Notes under the pieces: model-generated
What the model was told of the DNA's origin: nothing
The model's input: only the letters and a program-made list of their open reading frames with translations
Database searches by the model: none
Source of the DNA: Gnetum montanum
Lineage: Eukaryota > Streptophyta > Gnetopsida > Gnetales > Gnetaceae
NCBI GenBank assembly: GCA_015680685.1
Contig: MNCI01013788.1
Location: 4,675 to 63,418 of the forward strand
Direction of reading: 5' to 3'
DNA: 58,744 nucleotides
Shown: one piece after another, positions 11,540-24,640 of the stretch
Numbering within the stretch: the first letter of the stretch is position 1
Layout of the letters: each line of letters begins with the position of its first letter
Position numbers and translations under genes: made by a program

Positions 11540-12130
11540 ATTGTAATAAAGCATTTCCACTAGTAGCTAGACTTAAATTAATAAGGCTTCTATTGATTAA
11601 AGCTTGTATCAAAGGTATTAAGTTACATAAAATGGATGTCAAAAGTACCTTTTTAATTAGAGAAATTCCAGAATAAGTATATGTCAAACAACTAGAAGGG
11701 TTCATTAATCTAACACATCTTGATCATGTTTGTAGATTTAAAAAGGTTCTATATGAGTCTAAGTAAGCTCCAAGAGCTTGATATGAGAGGCTATTACAAT
11801 GCCTCTTAGATAATGGATTTAAAATAAGTAGAGTAGATGGTATTTTAATTATTAAATAGTTTGATAAAGATTTTCGTTTAACCCAAATTTATGTAGATGA
11901 TGTCATATTTGATGTTACTAAAGAAAAATTAGGCAAGAATTTTTCTGATTTGATGTAGAGTAAGTTTAAAATGAGCATGTTGGATGAAACAAGTAATTTA
12001 TTGGAACTTCAAGTCAAAGAAAACATATAAGGAACAATTGTGTGCCAATTAAAGTATATAAGGAACCTATTAAAAAGTACAACTTGACAGATGTCAAGCC
12101 TAAAGCAACTCCTTGTGTTGGTTTTCTATA
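11540..12130 (+). pseudogene. Ty1/copia reverse transcriptase remnant
   Basis: Copia-type RT, which copies element RNA into DNA. Motifs in order: ARLKLIRLLLIKACIKG, then KLHKMDVKSTFL (11632 onward), VYVKQLEGFI, the decayed VLYESK-APRA-YERLL helix, QIYVDDVIF with an intact catalytic YVDD at 11890-11901, and SKFKMSMLDETSNLLELQV. Stops occur where Trp or Gln codons should be (TGG or CAG to TAG/TGA), a decay pattern typical of methylated repeats. RNase H and the 3' LTR are not recognisable downstream. The clade within copia is not assignable with confidence. Confidence 0.9.
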
Positions 12131-12179
12131 GTAAAAGATAATAATTATTTCTTTTCTACTTTTAGTATATAATAGGATT

Positions 12180-15100
12180 TTACTTTAATAAAATATATAA
12201 ATTTTTGGATTGATGGGTGCAATGACTAAAAAATTTAATCATTGGAAAATTTAAAATTCCCAGTGAAATAGTTTAAGCTTGGATCCCAAGGGCCTCCGAG
12301 AAAGAGGATCTAAGGTGCCTTGGATGATCTTGTCAATCACCCAAGGATTTAGGGTGTTAATATGGATTGATAAATATTGAAATTAATGTACATCCAATCT
12401 AAGAATGAATGCACAAACTACAATTATAAGAACTTCCACAATAAATGAACTATAAGCTTTATTGCAACAATAAAATATCCAAAGTATAAATTTTAAAAGT
12501 GTATAAATTATGTGCCTGAATGCATAGGAAGTTGCTTGAATGAAGCTTGAAGCTTGTTGAAGCTCACAGTTTATGTTCTGCAATCAACCTCACAATCTAG
12601 GTACTTCCCAACTTCAATTACCAAAACTCCTTATTAGTTCTTAGCTTGGAATTGCAACATTGGTAACTAGGGGAAAAAGTGATTTGCTTAACATTTTGGT
12701 GTTGGAAAATTGCTCTAAGAGTCTCCAATGTTCAGACAATTACCAGTTTTTCAAAAGTCCTTTCAAGGTGTTGGAATTTTATTTAAATAGAATACTAATG
12801 TTCAATTTGTTGCTACAAATTTTTTTCCATGATTACTAACAAATTGATGCAATTTACAAGTGTTGCAAGCTATTATTTCCAACTTATTTTTCCATTTATG
12901 ATAAGTTTTGATGCACCCAGGCCATCAAAACTAAGCTAAATGCCATAAATGGTAAATAGAATTTTGGGAACTATGTTGGCTTTACCCAACTACGCTAGCC
13001 TTGTGGGATCCATAATAAAACTATGGCAATAACACTTTCCTTGTGGAACCATGCTAGCATTGTGGTATCCATGTGGGGACTACACTATAACTATGCTAGC
13101 TAGCTAAGAAGCCCCATCCACACTAGGACTATGCTAGACTTGTTGTGCCAAACAATTTCCACACTAACTGTAAGTGTTTTCAACATATTTTTGGCTATGA
13201 CCAATATAAAACCCATGAAAACACCAAATTTGGTAGTTCCCTAGGCATTTTTAGCATTCCCAAGCCTAAATATAGACATGACATGACTTTTTCCACCTAA
13301 GAAGTGAGGCCATAACAACTTATGAGGTATTTGTTTAGCCTCAAAAGTTCAAGTATGTAAGATTGTAGCTCATGGACTACAAACCTCACATGTTACAATA
13401 GAATTCCAACTCAAGTGAAATGGTGAAGGTCACAATGCCAAAATGTTACAACATGAATTTTCTTGATCATGTTTCATTGGCCCCTCTTTGTTGAATTTTT
13501 GAAAATTGACTTAACAGATATCAACAAAGAATACAAAAACACCACTACAAGTCCATCACTAATGTCTCCTCTCTACACTTGCTTCCATAGTGTTGGACCA
13601 TGAAAAATAGTGCTTATGATGATGGGATTAAGTATTATGATGAGATGATATAGGTTAAAGACTATATTTGGTCATGAGGAAGTGGTCACATGGATTAATA
13701 ATGAATTCATAATGCTGACATCATGGTCATGGTTATGGCAATGACATGTTGTCTAATTGATGAGGTCTTTGCACTATGTCCTTCAAAGTGTCATTCACTC
13801 GGTAATGTTTTTTAGGAATCAACACTTCGCTCCAAGATTTCTTTGGCATTAGGCTATTCAATTTGCTTGTATAGAGCCATTGATTTATTTTTTGGTCTTC
13901 ATAAACCTTTTGGCTTCTTGGAAATTTTCTTTCCCATTTTTTATTCATTTTTTTACAAGGTAAAACCATCATTGGGTTTCATTACCAAGGCCAAATGTGA
14001 TTTGGTTTTCTTGTTGAATGAAATGTATTACATCCAACAAACTTGATGGCAGAGCATGATGAAGGAGAGATCATATGACCATAATGCATGAGTGCCAACC
14101 ATCAATCATCATTATTGTTCTAGGTAAGGAAGGTTATATTTAGGCTACACGATTGGACTTGAGGTATGGTAATGGACATGATGTAACTTTCTTCCGTAAT
14201 GAGTTGCACCTTCATGATGACTTCAAGCTTCACCCTATAAGCACAACTCCAAGATAACAAGAAAATAAGACAACAAAACATGTTTTTAGAAGATAATGCA
14301 TAGGGCTATATGAGATGACCAACAAACCATGGCACCATAGATCACTATCAATGCAACATGGAGAGATCTATGTGATGTGCATCAAATTTACAAAGTTTTG
14401 TAGTTCCTTTACTGTGCTAAATAGAGAGAGAGTGAGAAATCATGTAGGCTTACCTATTATAGACCATCAGAGTCATCAACATTAGTCATTCATTCCAACC
14501 TACTAACAATGGTAAACAACACTACAAGCAAACATGTGAGTGTTAGATGTAATCAAGGCTATGTAATGACTTTAATGTCTCATTAAAAGAATTTAATGAT
14601 GTATTAAGAAGGCTTATGTTCTGGAGAGGAACTTGGTTTAATGTCTTTTCTCCTCACCATCATGATTTAGATGGGTACTTCAACCAAGGAACCCTCTATG
14701 ATATTTCTGACTTCAAGGTTAATGGTCATCAGACTACTTCAAGATGTTTAGGTTGTATGGTAGAACATTTTTGAGGCTTAATGTTTAGGAATGTAAGGTC
14801 AACTTAGTCTAACAACATCATGAGAGGAACCCATTTAGGCTTTAAGGCTAGTAGAATTTTCTTCCTCATCCTCGTAGCTCAATCTTGCATGACAAGATAA
14901 GCACATCAAGTAGCACCTATGTAATAAAATTATTAACTAATGTAAAAAATTGCAAAATACCCTAAACATAAGGTAAAGTTAGTTTAAATAAAATTAAATC
15001 AATTTCAAAATAGGTCAAAACATTATTAAAGAAATTCTCAAGAGGTAGATTGAGGTAAACAAGGTGAAACAAAGGCCAAATGATTGTCAAAAATCCATGA

Positions 15101-15560
15101 AATGATGTCAAACAAGATCAAATAAGGCCTTAATGATGTCAAATGACATAAAAATATGTCAAATTGAGCCAATTAAAGTCCAAGAGATGCCAAATGATGA
15201 AGGAATGTTGTCAAATAGGGCAAAAATGATGAAAATGAAGTTAAATGTTGATAAATGACATGACAATGATAGACCATAATGTGAAATAAGATCAAGTAAG
15301 GTTAAAACATAGTGGGAAACAAAGTTAAACAAGGACAAACAAGGTAAGGTAGGAAACATATGGCCCAACATGGTCAACTAAGGTCACATTTTTCCAATTT
15401 TGGACCTTCGCAAGCCATGATATTGCCAGTTTTAGGCCTTAGCAGGCTATTAAATTATTAGTTGTAAGACTTAATAGATCCTAATGTTGCTATTTTTAGG
15501 CCTTAGTAGGTTGTGTTTCATACTTTCCTACATGGTATGGGATGCTCTCAAAAGAGCATA
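12180..15560. other. Unassigned repeat-rich DNA
   Basis: No supported gene. 12940-13160 repeats CTA(T/C)GCTAG(C/A) and CTTGTGG(G/A) words that recur at 19000-19900, suggesting LTR sequence of the same family. 14930-15370 is a degenerate tract of AAATGATGTCAAA/CAAGATCAAATAAGG words. 15420-15520 holds two copies of TTTAGGCCTTAG(C/T)AGG. A 79-codon minus frame at 13972-13733 is not recognised and is probably fortuitous. Confidence 0.45.
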
Positions 15561-15699
15561 AAAGGCTAAAGCTAATATCGAAACATAATATAATGTTACA
15601 AAAATGATCAAACGATCCTTAACAAGAGAGGGGATAAGACATTTACTACAAACTTATTGTTTGACCTTTGATAGATCAAAAAAATTCTCTTTTGCACAA

Positions 15700-16300
15700 T
15701 TCTATGCTCACTATCTCTCTTGTTTTGCATGGAAAGTTGAAGGCATTTCCATTGGCCTTTCAGTGTTATAGAGTTGGTGTTATTAGCATTATTGTTTTTC
15801 TTATCATTGGCCCTAATCTGAGTATCAACAGTTTCCTCTTGAAACTCCACCTTTGAACCTTAATTGATGCTGACATATTTAATTGTAGGTACAGACACGT
15901 TGTCCCCACAAATGATAATTTCACCATCCTTGTATGACAAGTGAATCTCTTGATGTAAGGAGATGAAACAGTATGAAGGTTAGCCAACCATGGCCTTCCT
16001 AGGATCAAGTTAAAGTCAAGTGTCTCTTCAACCACTTGAAGTTGGTAGACATAAAGAATTTCTCACCAACTATGAAGTTCAAGAAGATAGAACTTCGCAC
16101 TACTACTCATGAACCATTAAATGACTTGAATGCTAAGGTTGTAGTTTCTTGAATATTATTAGTTAATCCTAGCTTGTCAAAAATGGATAATGGTACCATG
16201 TTAATTACTGCCCAATCATCCACATGAACATGATGAACTATGTACCTACCAATATGTATAGTGATGAGGAGAGGGGTGGATAGCACTTCCCCATTTCAAG
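15700..16300 (-). pseudogene. gypsy protease remnant
   Basis: Retroviral-type aspartic protease region that would process Gag-Pol. Reading leftwards it shows HVDDWAVINMVPLSIFDKLGL near 16235-16175; the active site is normally VDDG(S/A)A-N, so the Gly is replaced by Trp. NLILGRPWLANLHTVSS follows near 16000, the conserved C-terminal flap and ILGRPW strand of plant Tat/Athila-like proteases. Gag lies upstream on the same strand at 17.1-18.4 kb. No RT is found further left, so the element is truncated at about 15.6 kb. Confidence 0.75.
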
Positions 16301-17086
16301 AGTCAATATTCATCTCACTATATCAAAATTTGAGCATGGGTTGATGTCCATTTTCCCTAAGTGAATCTGGATCAATGACGAAGTGGATTGACTCTTCGTT
16401 GGCTAGCATGTCTCTGCTTATAGGGATAGAAGTCAACAGTTAAGCTAGTCCATCTCTATGAGTAGGAGAATTCATTGTGAGGTTGTAAAAATTTGGTGAC
16501 ATGTTCTTTTATTTAAAGAACCATTTGGCTTGTTCCATTGTTGTAACGAATTCTTTTCCTTGGTATGTAATGTTTCAGCCAAAGTTTTCTTAACCTCTTC
16601 CATTCTTTCTAGAGTTTATGACTTAGGTTTTGGTATATGTGTCTTGGGCTTCTTGTCCATGGGTATAGTTGATCTTAGTGTAGAGCTTGATGGATTGACT
16701 TGTTTTGAACTCTTGTGCCACTGGTTATCTTTAGTGGCCTTTGTTATTGATTTGATGAAAGGTTGTTTTTGTCAACATTGTGATGATGATTTTTTGCTAA
16801 CCTCTGAGTTGTGGACCACAATAGGTGGGCTTTGGTCATAGGTTGTTACGGTTTTTCTTGTTGAAGGTGTAGGGACCTATATAAAAAATGGTTCTTTAGG
16901 CTTTGAAGAATTGGTAAGTTGTGGTCTAGGTTGTGAAGTTGATTCCACTGAAAGGAAGACACATATAATAAAAGGCTTCTTAGGGGCTAAGGAAGGTGAT
17001 ACCCATATGATAGAGGGCTCTCTAGGCTTTGTGTTTTGGGGCTAGGATGGTACTTTGATGACAAATGGTTCCCTAGAAGGATTAGA

Positions 17087-17431
17087 CTATTTGGTTTTTG
17101 TTAATGAGGCTACAATATAAAATTTATTGTTGGCACATAGAGAGTTGGGCTCATTCAACATCAACTCTCCATGGTCTATCATATTTTGGAAATCATCCTT
17201 TAATGCTAGGAAAAAATCAGTGTCATGACCATCCATTTGATCATAATGGTAATACCTATCTAGTCTAAAGTACTTTAGTAGCTTATGAGCATCCTTAGTT
17301 GCTATTGTTGGGTATTTAACTATGTCACAAAGACTATTGTACCTATTATGAGCCTTCTTAGATAGTTGCTTATGTTGTATATAGTTGTCTTTAATCAAAT
17401 GTTCTAAAATCTCATAGGGCTTCCTTGGCAA
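17087..17431 (-). pseudogene. gag C-terminal nucleic-acid-binding region, gypsy
   Basis: The 114-codon open stretch contains RYYHYDQMDGHDTDFFLALK followed by DDFQNMIDHGEL. This matches the plant gypsy motif Y-C-x-x-H-x(2)-GHDTE(D/E)C-x-LK-x-EI-x-x-LI-x-x-G-x-L that links gag to protease. The zinc-binding cysteines have been lost (C to H or Y and C to F). It sits between the gag core (17.87-18.4 kb) and the protease. Confidence 0.75.
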
Positions 17432-17869
17432 CCATGTGTACTTAGACCCATCCTTTCATCCAAAGTTTGGTCTTAGTTGATTTGGGGTGTAGGAAGTGGA
17501 TGATTTTTTTGAGTCAAAAGATGTGTTGCAAGGTGATGATTCCCACCTCTTTGTTTGTTTTGACTTTTTTTTACTATGGTCATGATTGTATGTTCATGCC
17601 TAGTTTTATTGCTATCCCTCCTTGCGTGTTGGTTATTATAGACCACATAGGCTAGATCGTTGCTAGATTTAGGTGCCTCCTCGATGTTCTTGGTTTGTGA
17701 GAAGTCTTGGCTTAGTGATAGGGGCTCTAAGTAGTAAATATTTGACTTAATAAAGTTATTTATTACTTCCTTAAAGATAGCCAAGAGGTGAGTTTTAGAT
17801 ATTGGCACTAGAATCTCTTTAGTATTGAATTCCATCTCTTAATGAACCTTTTGACTAGTTCAAGTGTCC

Positions 17870-18400
17870 CCTACTTCACCTTCATTAGTTGATCCAATGT
17901 GGCATCCAACTTCAAGTTGTATCTGAAGTGGTTAACCAATTGTTCTATCAAACCTTCAAGGAAAGAGATGGAACCTCTAGGCAAGGTTTAGTACCAATCT
18001 AGAGCCTTACCCGTAAGGAACATGGAAAAAATCTACAGTATTCTATGAGGCCAAGCTTGTAAAAAGAGGCACTCAAAGTGGAAGGTGACTAGGTGTGTGT
18101 TGGAATTCCATTTATCATTGTATTTGGTGAAGTTTGTTATGGACATTCCTAGAGGTAAGGTTATTTGAGGTATCGTAGGGCTTATAGGATTATATTTATA
18201 AAAGTCTAGAACCTTGACGATCTAAGTTATATTGACCTTGATTTTTTGAAACTCTTTGGTAAGATCTCGGATCATTTGGAAGGCTTAATCTAAGCTTTGA
18301 GGCATCCCTATAGGCTATAATGCTTATATCTATGACTGAGGAAGGATTTGAGTGTCTTGAGATTATACAGTTGACATTGGCATAGACAAAAGAGGTCATG
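17870..18400 (-). pseudogene. gypsy gag core remnant
   Basis: Decayed capsid-type gag. The minus strand near 18060-17915 reads FLTGKALDWY followed, past a stop, by TLPRGSISFLEGLIEQLVNHF, the signature of the retrotransposon gag domain (FLKGKA-DWY-x-LP-x-GSI-x-SF-x-x-LI-x-x-F-x-x-HF). Gag would form the virus-like particle in the cytoplasm. A spacer frame (17835-17473) joins it to the C-terminal region. Stops and shifts are frequent. Confidence 0.75.
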
Positions 18401-18449
18401 TGATCACTATTGTAGGTGGGTTAAACAAGAAAGAGGCTTGAGTTGGAAC

Positions 18450-20560
18450 TTATGGTATGAAGGGAGGAAATGGAGTATAAGATGCTAGGATTACTTGAAG
18501 CCCAATGAAGATTTTTCTAGTATAACAAAGAAAAGGATTTTAATAAAGGTATCAAGACTTGGTATCAAGACTTTGTTTAGCCTTAAACTCATCCTACTTT
18601 TCTTTGGTACCTTTCAAATTAAGCTTTTCACTCAACTCATCGACTTCTATGAGTTGTATGAGCATTTGTGCATAAAATTTGGTGAGAGGGATTTTTTCAT
18701 AAGGAGATGGGATGTATTCTTTCCCATCCTAGTGTATATTTTCAAATTAACACTTAACATTAGATTTGAAGCATGGTATCAAGAGATCAGCTTGCATCTT
18801 GGCATAGAGAAAGTTGTAGAACTCATCAATGATAACCATGATATCTAGGTTTTTACCCCTTTGCTAGAGTGATTGTCTTCATTCTATGATCATGGGGTCT
18901 TTCAAGTCATAAACACAAACTACATCTTGGCTAAAGGCCATGTATGTAAGGTCTAGTGGGAATATGATTGATCTGCAAAAAAGGCATTAATTAGTACCAA
19001 CAAAACTATGTCAAGCCAACAAAAACTAAGATGGGATTTATAGAACTAAGCTAGGCTTTGCAAAACTAAGCTAGGCTTTGAAAAGTCTAGTAGTTGTAGT
19101 GAAAATTTAAATATGGAAAATATGGTTATTGGTAATATATTGGGTTTTGGAAAGATACATTAGCATTTTTTCCAAAAATACATTGGTAATAGGAAGAGTA
19201 AGTTTTTGATTTACCTTGTTAAGAAATGTTGGTATATTTTCCTTTTATGAAAAACTATGCTAGATATTGTTTTTCAACCAAGAAAAAATGTTATTTTTCA
19301 AAAGATATGCTGGGTATCTTTAAAAAAAATGTTGGATTTAGGAGAAGCAAGTGTGTTGGTTAACTAAAAATACACTAAGAATTCTTGGTAAAGCCATGTT
19401 GGGCTTTTCCAATGAAACAAATTAGAAAACATTTCACAAAACAAAGTGGATGGAAAATACCAAAACTACACTAGCCTTTGGGAAGCCTAAAGGTAGATTC
19501 AAATGTGAACAAAATTTGGATTATCTCAAAAGATCCATTGTCTTTGAAAAAGTCTAGAAAGTGTTATGAAATTTGGCAAATGACTAAACCCACATTGGGA
19601 AAGCCACATTGGTGTTTGCAAGAAGTAGATAGGCTTTGGTTTCAAAATGAAGAGATACACTCAATTTCTAGCAAGAACTATGTTGGGTGCAAGATAGGCA
19701 ATTTTTTTGGTTTATTTTATTTGAACAGTGTTGGTATGTTTTTCCATATGGAAAAACAATGCTAGGGTTATGTGTTGATGAAAAATGTAATTCATTCACC
19801 AAAACTATGCTACGTAGTTTGGTAAAGGGGGAATGGTGGGTTAGTTTGATAAAGGGAAAATTAGAGGAGTTGATAACTCTAGAGAACGAGTAGTTGCTTG
19901 TAGTGAAATAGAATCTTTGGAAAGATTTCCAATTTTTCAATCATAAAGAAAGTTAAGTATGCTAAGTAGCAAACAGAAAGCTAAGAAGAAGTAAAGTGCT
20001 CTTGTGTTAGCCAACCCAAGATAACAAATGTTAACTCCTTTTGTTTGGAGGTATACTCTTATATATAAGTCAAAATTGCTTCATAGATTATAAAAGAATA
20101 ATGCATTGGAGCCCACATAATCTTTTAGAAGATTCTAGAAGCTTCTACATAGGAGAATTGATCTAGAGATTAGTTGATATAAGAATTGATGTCAAATTTC
20201 AAATGTAGGAGTAACGCTAGATGATAAAAAACTAGCTAATGTTGAACATCAAAGATCTAATATGCTATAAAATAAAATTTTGATATTGAATGTCAAAAGT
20301 GATATTGATGCTAGACATCAAAAGCTAGGCACAGAATTGATGCTAGAGCTAATACTAGATGTTGAAATTAAAAGCTATAGAAGAAGAGGAAAAATGATAC
20401 TATTGATGATGCAAGTAACTTTTGGAAAGCTATAGATAAAGATCTAGAAACTATGTTGTAGATGCTAGAAGATATTAAATATGGATTTTTGAAGATGGTT
20501 TTAAGCTAAAAGCCACAAAATACATCCATGACCTTAACTTATGCAAAAAAGATAAAGTGG
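18450..20560 (-). mobile_element. Probable leader and LTR of the 15.6-18.4 kb gypsy element
   Basis: No gene is supported. It lies 5' of the minus-strand gag. From about 19000 the words AAACTA(A/T)GCTAGGCTTTG, (G/T)TTGGGCTTTTCC and AAACTACACTAGCCTTTGG recur in degenerate form. 19038-19080 holds two adjacent copies of a ~21-bp unit beginning GCAAAACTAAGC. 20210-20440 repeats GATGCTAGACATCAAAAGCT-like words. LTR ends were not located. Confidence 0.4.
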
Positions 20561-20689
20561 GTATAACATTACCCCATCTTGATGGATACTACTACAAAGC
20601 TAAAAGAGAGTTCATCAAGAAAAGACATGAGGTGGTAGATACTTGCAAAATATTTTAATGAAGTGGGATAGTAGGGGAAAAAATCTAGG

Positions 20690-21540
20690 ACATCGCTAAT
20701 ATACCTATGATGGAGTGCTACATTATAGAAGTGGGGTATAGCTACATTTATTAATGTATAAATAAAAATGCAAATATAGCACTTACTAATCCACTTAATT
20801 CTTTCAATCACACCCTCACTAAAGCATAGTAGAGATACTTGTTTGGCATCATGAATGTATAGCATGAAAAGAGAAAGAAATAGAAAAAGAAATGGAGATA
20901 GTGGAAAGTAAAAAGACAAAGCAATAAAATGTAGGAAAAGCATACTAGAGATATCACCCATACACTAGGATAAGGATGTTATGTCATAGAAGTGGAACAT
21001 GTCTGAATCTCTAAAGCTAACCTCTACCTTACCTCACTCATATGTAGATTTCACACTCCTTACATCATTCTATACTTAACATTTCCTCACTGCATTGTGG
21101 CAGAGATACTCATTCGGCCTCACTAATAATGAATATATAAAGGAATGGAAATCGATGAGAGAGGGAATAAGAGAAAGAAATATAGTATAGGATATCAAAA
21201 GCAATAGTATGTAAAAATAGAGACCAAAAAAGCTAGGGGAGAAAAGATGATACTACCCATACACTTATCATGAGGATGGTACTATGCCATAAAAGTGAAG
21301 CATGGCTAAATCCTACATATTGTATGGCCAAAAAGGATGGATATATATATTATCAAAGTAATCTCTTCTTGTCCCACTCAAAACTATGTTTAATCATATC
21401 CACACATAAAGCAATGAAATATTCAGCCACTTAAAAACCTCACTAATTGTGCTAAGCACATAGAGTAGAACAAGATAGATAGCATAGGGATATATGAAAA
21501 AATAATTAGAAAAATAGTAGAATATGAAACAAAGAGGATG
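20690..21540. repeat. Degenerate tandem array, ~270-300 bp unit
   Basis: Matching words recur at a constant offset. AGAGATACT(T/C)(G/A)TT(T/C)GGC at about 20828 and 21100. GAGAAAGAAAT at about 20870 and 21171. ACCCATACACT followed by AGGAT(A/G)...TATG(T/C)CATA(G/A)AAGTG at about 20957 and 21257. Partial copies appear near 20708 and 21420. A hydrophobic minus-strand frame here (20961-20569) is a consequence of the repeat composition. Confidence 0.6.
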
Positions 21541-21563
21541 GTGGTAATTAGGATATAGCAATT

Positions 21564-22507
21564 TGTTGTCACATTTCTTACCATTTGATGGAATAGATTC
21601 TATGAAATAGTGTTGAAGATTAAGTTGCCCAACCTAATCTATATTGATGATTGAAGGATTAGAATTAGATTAAATATTTCAAAGAAGAAATGGTAGAAGG
21701 CATGATTAAAATATTAATTATGATGAGGGAAGAGTAATGAAAAGGCCTCAAATTGGAGAATAAGGAATAAGTTGTTAAATTAAGCACACAACGAATAAGG
21801 AGGATCTGTTTACTTAAAAATTAAAATTTGCACTTAGTTGCAGTTGCTCTTATATAGACCTTGGTTTAATTAAATTTTTAGAATTTTTTGTATTAACCTA
21901 GAACAATACAAGAAAAAGAAAAAATATATAAATTCATTATTCTTAAGGAAATTAATGACATAGTATCATCCAAAATAGATGTGCCATGTTTTATAAGTCT
22001 AGCATTACATGGCTAAAAGTATAATCATTTGGTTCACTCTTTTTTCCTACATATCTACAAAGATCTCCCAAATCCTTTGATCCTAAGCTAATCCCAAGAT
22101 AAATGCATTCCACAGCTCGTAATGTTAACATGTATTACCCTAAAAATGAACATAACATTCTTGATTAAAACACAATTTTCATGCATGTTCAGGAGTAAAC
22201 TTTAAAGGAAACAAAAAAAAAAAAACATTTTAGCTCTACAACTGAATTTCCCCTCTCCTAGTAAAACCAAATTAACATAACCTTTGATAAATCTTTTCAA
22301 ACATTGTGATGTCTACATGAATCCAATTTTTGCCATTAACCTACAAAATTTCTTTGCTCTTCTGGTTCTACAAATTGATTTCCAAGAAATCCATGTATTC
22401 CTACAACATTTCCCCAAAAAATTGGTGTGGAAAAAAGTAGCTATCTTTACATGAATGTTCCTTTATAAGTTAAACAATCTAATCACATTTCATCACAAAA
22501 AGAGAAA
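21564..22507 (+). repeat. Left (5') long terminal repeat, ~944 bp
   Basis: Collinear over its whole length with 28833-29792. Shared blocks include ATTAGATTAAATATTTCAAA, AAGGCCTCAAATT(G/A)GAGAAT, AAGAAAAAGAAAAAATATAT and the last words AATCACATTTCATCACAAAA. Homology stops after AAAAAGAGAAA. Confidence 0.75.
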
Positions 22508-23840
22508 AGGGAAAGATGCAAAAGGGTTTTTTACTCTAGTAATACAAAAATAAAAAATAAAAGAAGGAAAAAATGATGAATCAAGAAAGGATTCTAGATA
22601 CTATTGGCTACTATTTTCATGGTAGGAGAATTATGTTTTCTTTGATGGGATTTCCATTAAAGCTTAGCATAATGATGATAGGCAATCAATGTGTTACAAT
22701 GGTGTCTATCTATGTGTCATAACATGAGTAGAAACATCGCATGCAAGCATTTGTTAGCAAATGGCATGCTAAGTTTTGTTCAATGGAAATAGTAGCAAGG
22801 GTTAATAGCTCCACACATCCTTGATAGTGAAAAAATTGCTAATACAAAAATAAGAATCTACCTCTACTCCTGAATGCACCATCTAGCCTCAACCATCAAA
22901 TCTTACCATCATTCTCACAACCTCGAAGTCTAATGGTTGCAGCATTATGGTTGCAGCATTAATGATAGGTATTCTACAAGTGGTGAGCTCTACACAAGGA
23001 GGAAAAATGGTGGACACCTATGCAACCACAAACCTGAAGACATTGGAGGTGGTAATGGCACTGACACAAAAGTTGATGCATCATCGACATTGCAAGTGGA
23101 AGGAGCTAGCTACAAACCCTAGTACTCATACCACACAGTAGAAACTGAACCTTGTTTTTACAATAGGCTAGAGAAAATCATGTTTTATCCTTGGCATTAA
23201 AATTTGAATTGAAACATAATAAAATTATGTATATTAGTATGATGGACATGAAGTTATATAAAAAGGCCATAAAAGTAATACATATGCACATAGGAAGGTT
23301 AGGATTTTGGAAAATGAAATCTATAGATTATTTTTTTTTTATTTTTCGTGAAGATTGTATAAAGGCACAATTAAAACTTTTGGATATTTGCATTTGACAT
23401 AACACTTGTCAAACTATGACAAATTTTACCATAAACTTCCCATGGAAGTTACAACTTCTTATGGAAGTTATAAATTAATTCCCTAGAAATTTGTGGGGAA
23501 CCTTGATGTTTCATGATGACTGTAACTACTAAAGGCCACTATAAAAGGACCCTGGTGTTGCTAGAAACCAATAAGTACCTAAACTCTATTTGAAGAACAC
23601 CTTTGATCCCATGACTTCTAAGGTTGTGAGATCTAGAAGCCCCCAACATTGGTAGTCCCAAATGGTAGCCAATAGTTATTTTGGATCTTGAAGGAAGGTA
23701 AAAAGTCTATCATCTAAGTTCATAAGCCTAATAATCCTAGTGCACCAATAGTTCCTTTCATGCTAGAAGGAGGGTAGGAAACTTTGTTACCTAAGCTCAT
23801 TCAAAGATATCAATAGGCATAGAACACCAACAATTCTTTT
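22508..23840 (+). other. Leader region between left LTR and gag
   Basis: No supported gene. Short open frames at 22937-23141 are overlapping shadows. 23520-23545 contains CCACTATAAAAGGACC, a TATA-like word. 23545-23690 is homologous to 295-385 at the window start, including a conserved inverted repeat (ATTGG...CCAAT) around CCCAAA, so it belongs to a leader or LTR end shared by two elements. Confidence 0.45.
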
Positions 23841-24640
23841 TGGTGTTATAGGGCTTAAAAGAAAAATTATCTATTATTTCAAGTTAATGATCAAACAAAC
23901 TAGTAGTTTGGAAGGTTTTGAAAGTCCTAAGGAATTTTATATTTATGAGACTAATTATTCATTAGAGGAAGAATAGAATAAGCTTCTTGAATTTGAAACA
24001 AGTAGTGGAGTAAAGACTAGAAGGATAAGAAGATCACCCCTTCTATCTAGTTTATTAGTCTATAAGAGAAGGTCAAAGAAACATAAAAGTTCAACAATCA
24101 AAAGAAATTTTAATAGGATGACAAATCCTTGGCAAAGAGTTATACCATTAGGATTTTAAAACTATAATGATATTCATAAGTTAGTTTACAAATATTTTTA
24201 TGAGCCTTTTATTCCTGGAAAAGCTTTCTTGGCTAATGAATACATCCACTTATTTGAGTTAGCCTTAGCTCATGCAAATATACAACATCAAGATCAAGCT
24301 TGTAGGTTGTTTGTAGAAAATTTAATGGATATGACTCAAAATTTGGTATTCAAACTTGCCAAGAAACAATATTACAAGTTGGGATGATGTGAAGAGTCTT
24401 TTCTTAGCTCAATTTTGTAATTAATTAGATCAACAACAATTGTACTATGGATTAGTACAAGCTAAGCAAGGAGTCAAAAAGTCCATTAGAGATTTCAATA
24501 TTAAATTTCAATGAATTTGTGGGCTCTTTCAAAGACAATATAGACCATCAGATGAAATGCTTAGAGATACTTATCTTAAGGCTATATTTTAATTTGGTTA
24601 AGGACAACTCCAAACTTGCTAACACTAAATAACTACTATA
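23840..24640 (+). pseudogene. gag remnant of the RNase H-first gypsy element
   Basis: Decayed gag. A largely open frame includes FIPGKAFLANEYIHLFELAL followed by HANIQHQDQACRLFVENL. After a frame change it has AKQGVKKSIRDFNIKFQ (about 24460-24512), the retrotransposon gag helix usually written KQ-x-x-ESIRDF-x-x-RF. It lies directly downstream of the leader and upstream of the protease. Lys/Asn-rich codons reflect strong A+T bias. A zinc knuckle was not seen; the 24.7-25.45 kb linker is highly charged (open stretch 25214-25459). Confidence 0.65.

Noticed and set aside
13733-13972. 79-codon minus frame as a chromodomain or integrase tail
   Set aside because: No aromatic cage or integrase motif could be matched, and it lacks neighbouring pol.
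20569-20961. 130-codon hydrophobic minus-strand frame resembling a membrane protein
   Set aside because: It lies inside a degenerate tandem array, is Phe/Leu/Ser-rich from AG-rich complement composition, and has no family motif.
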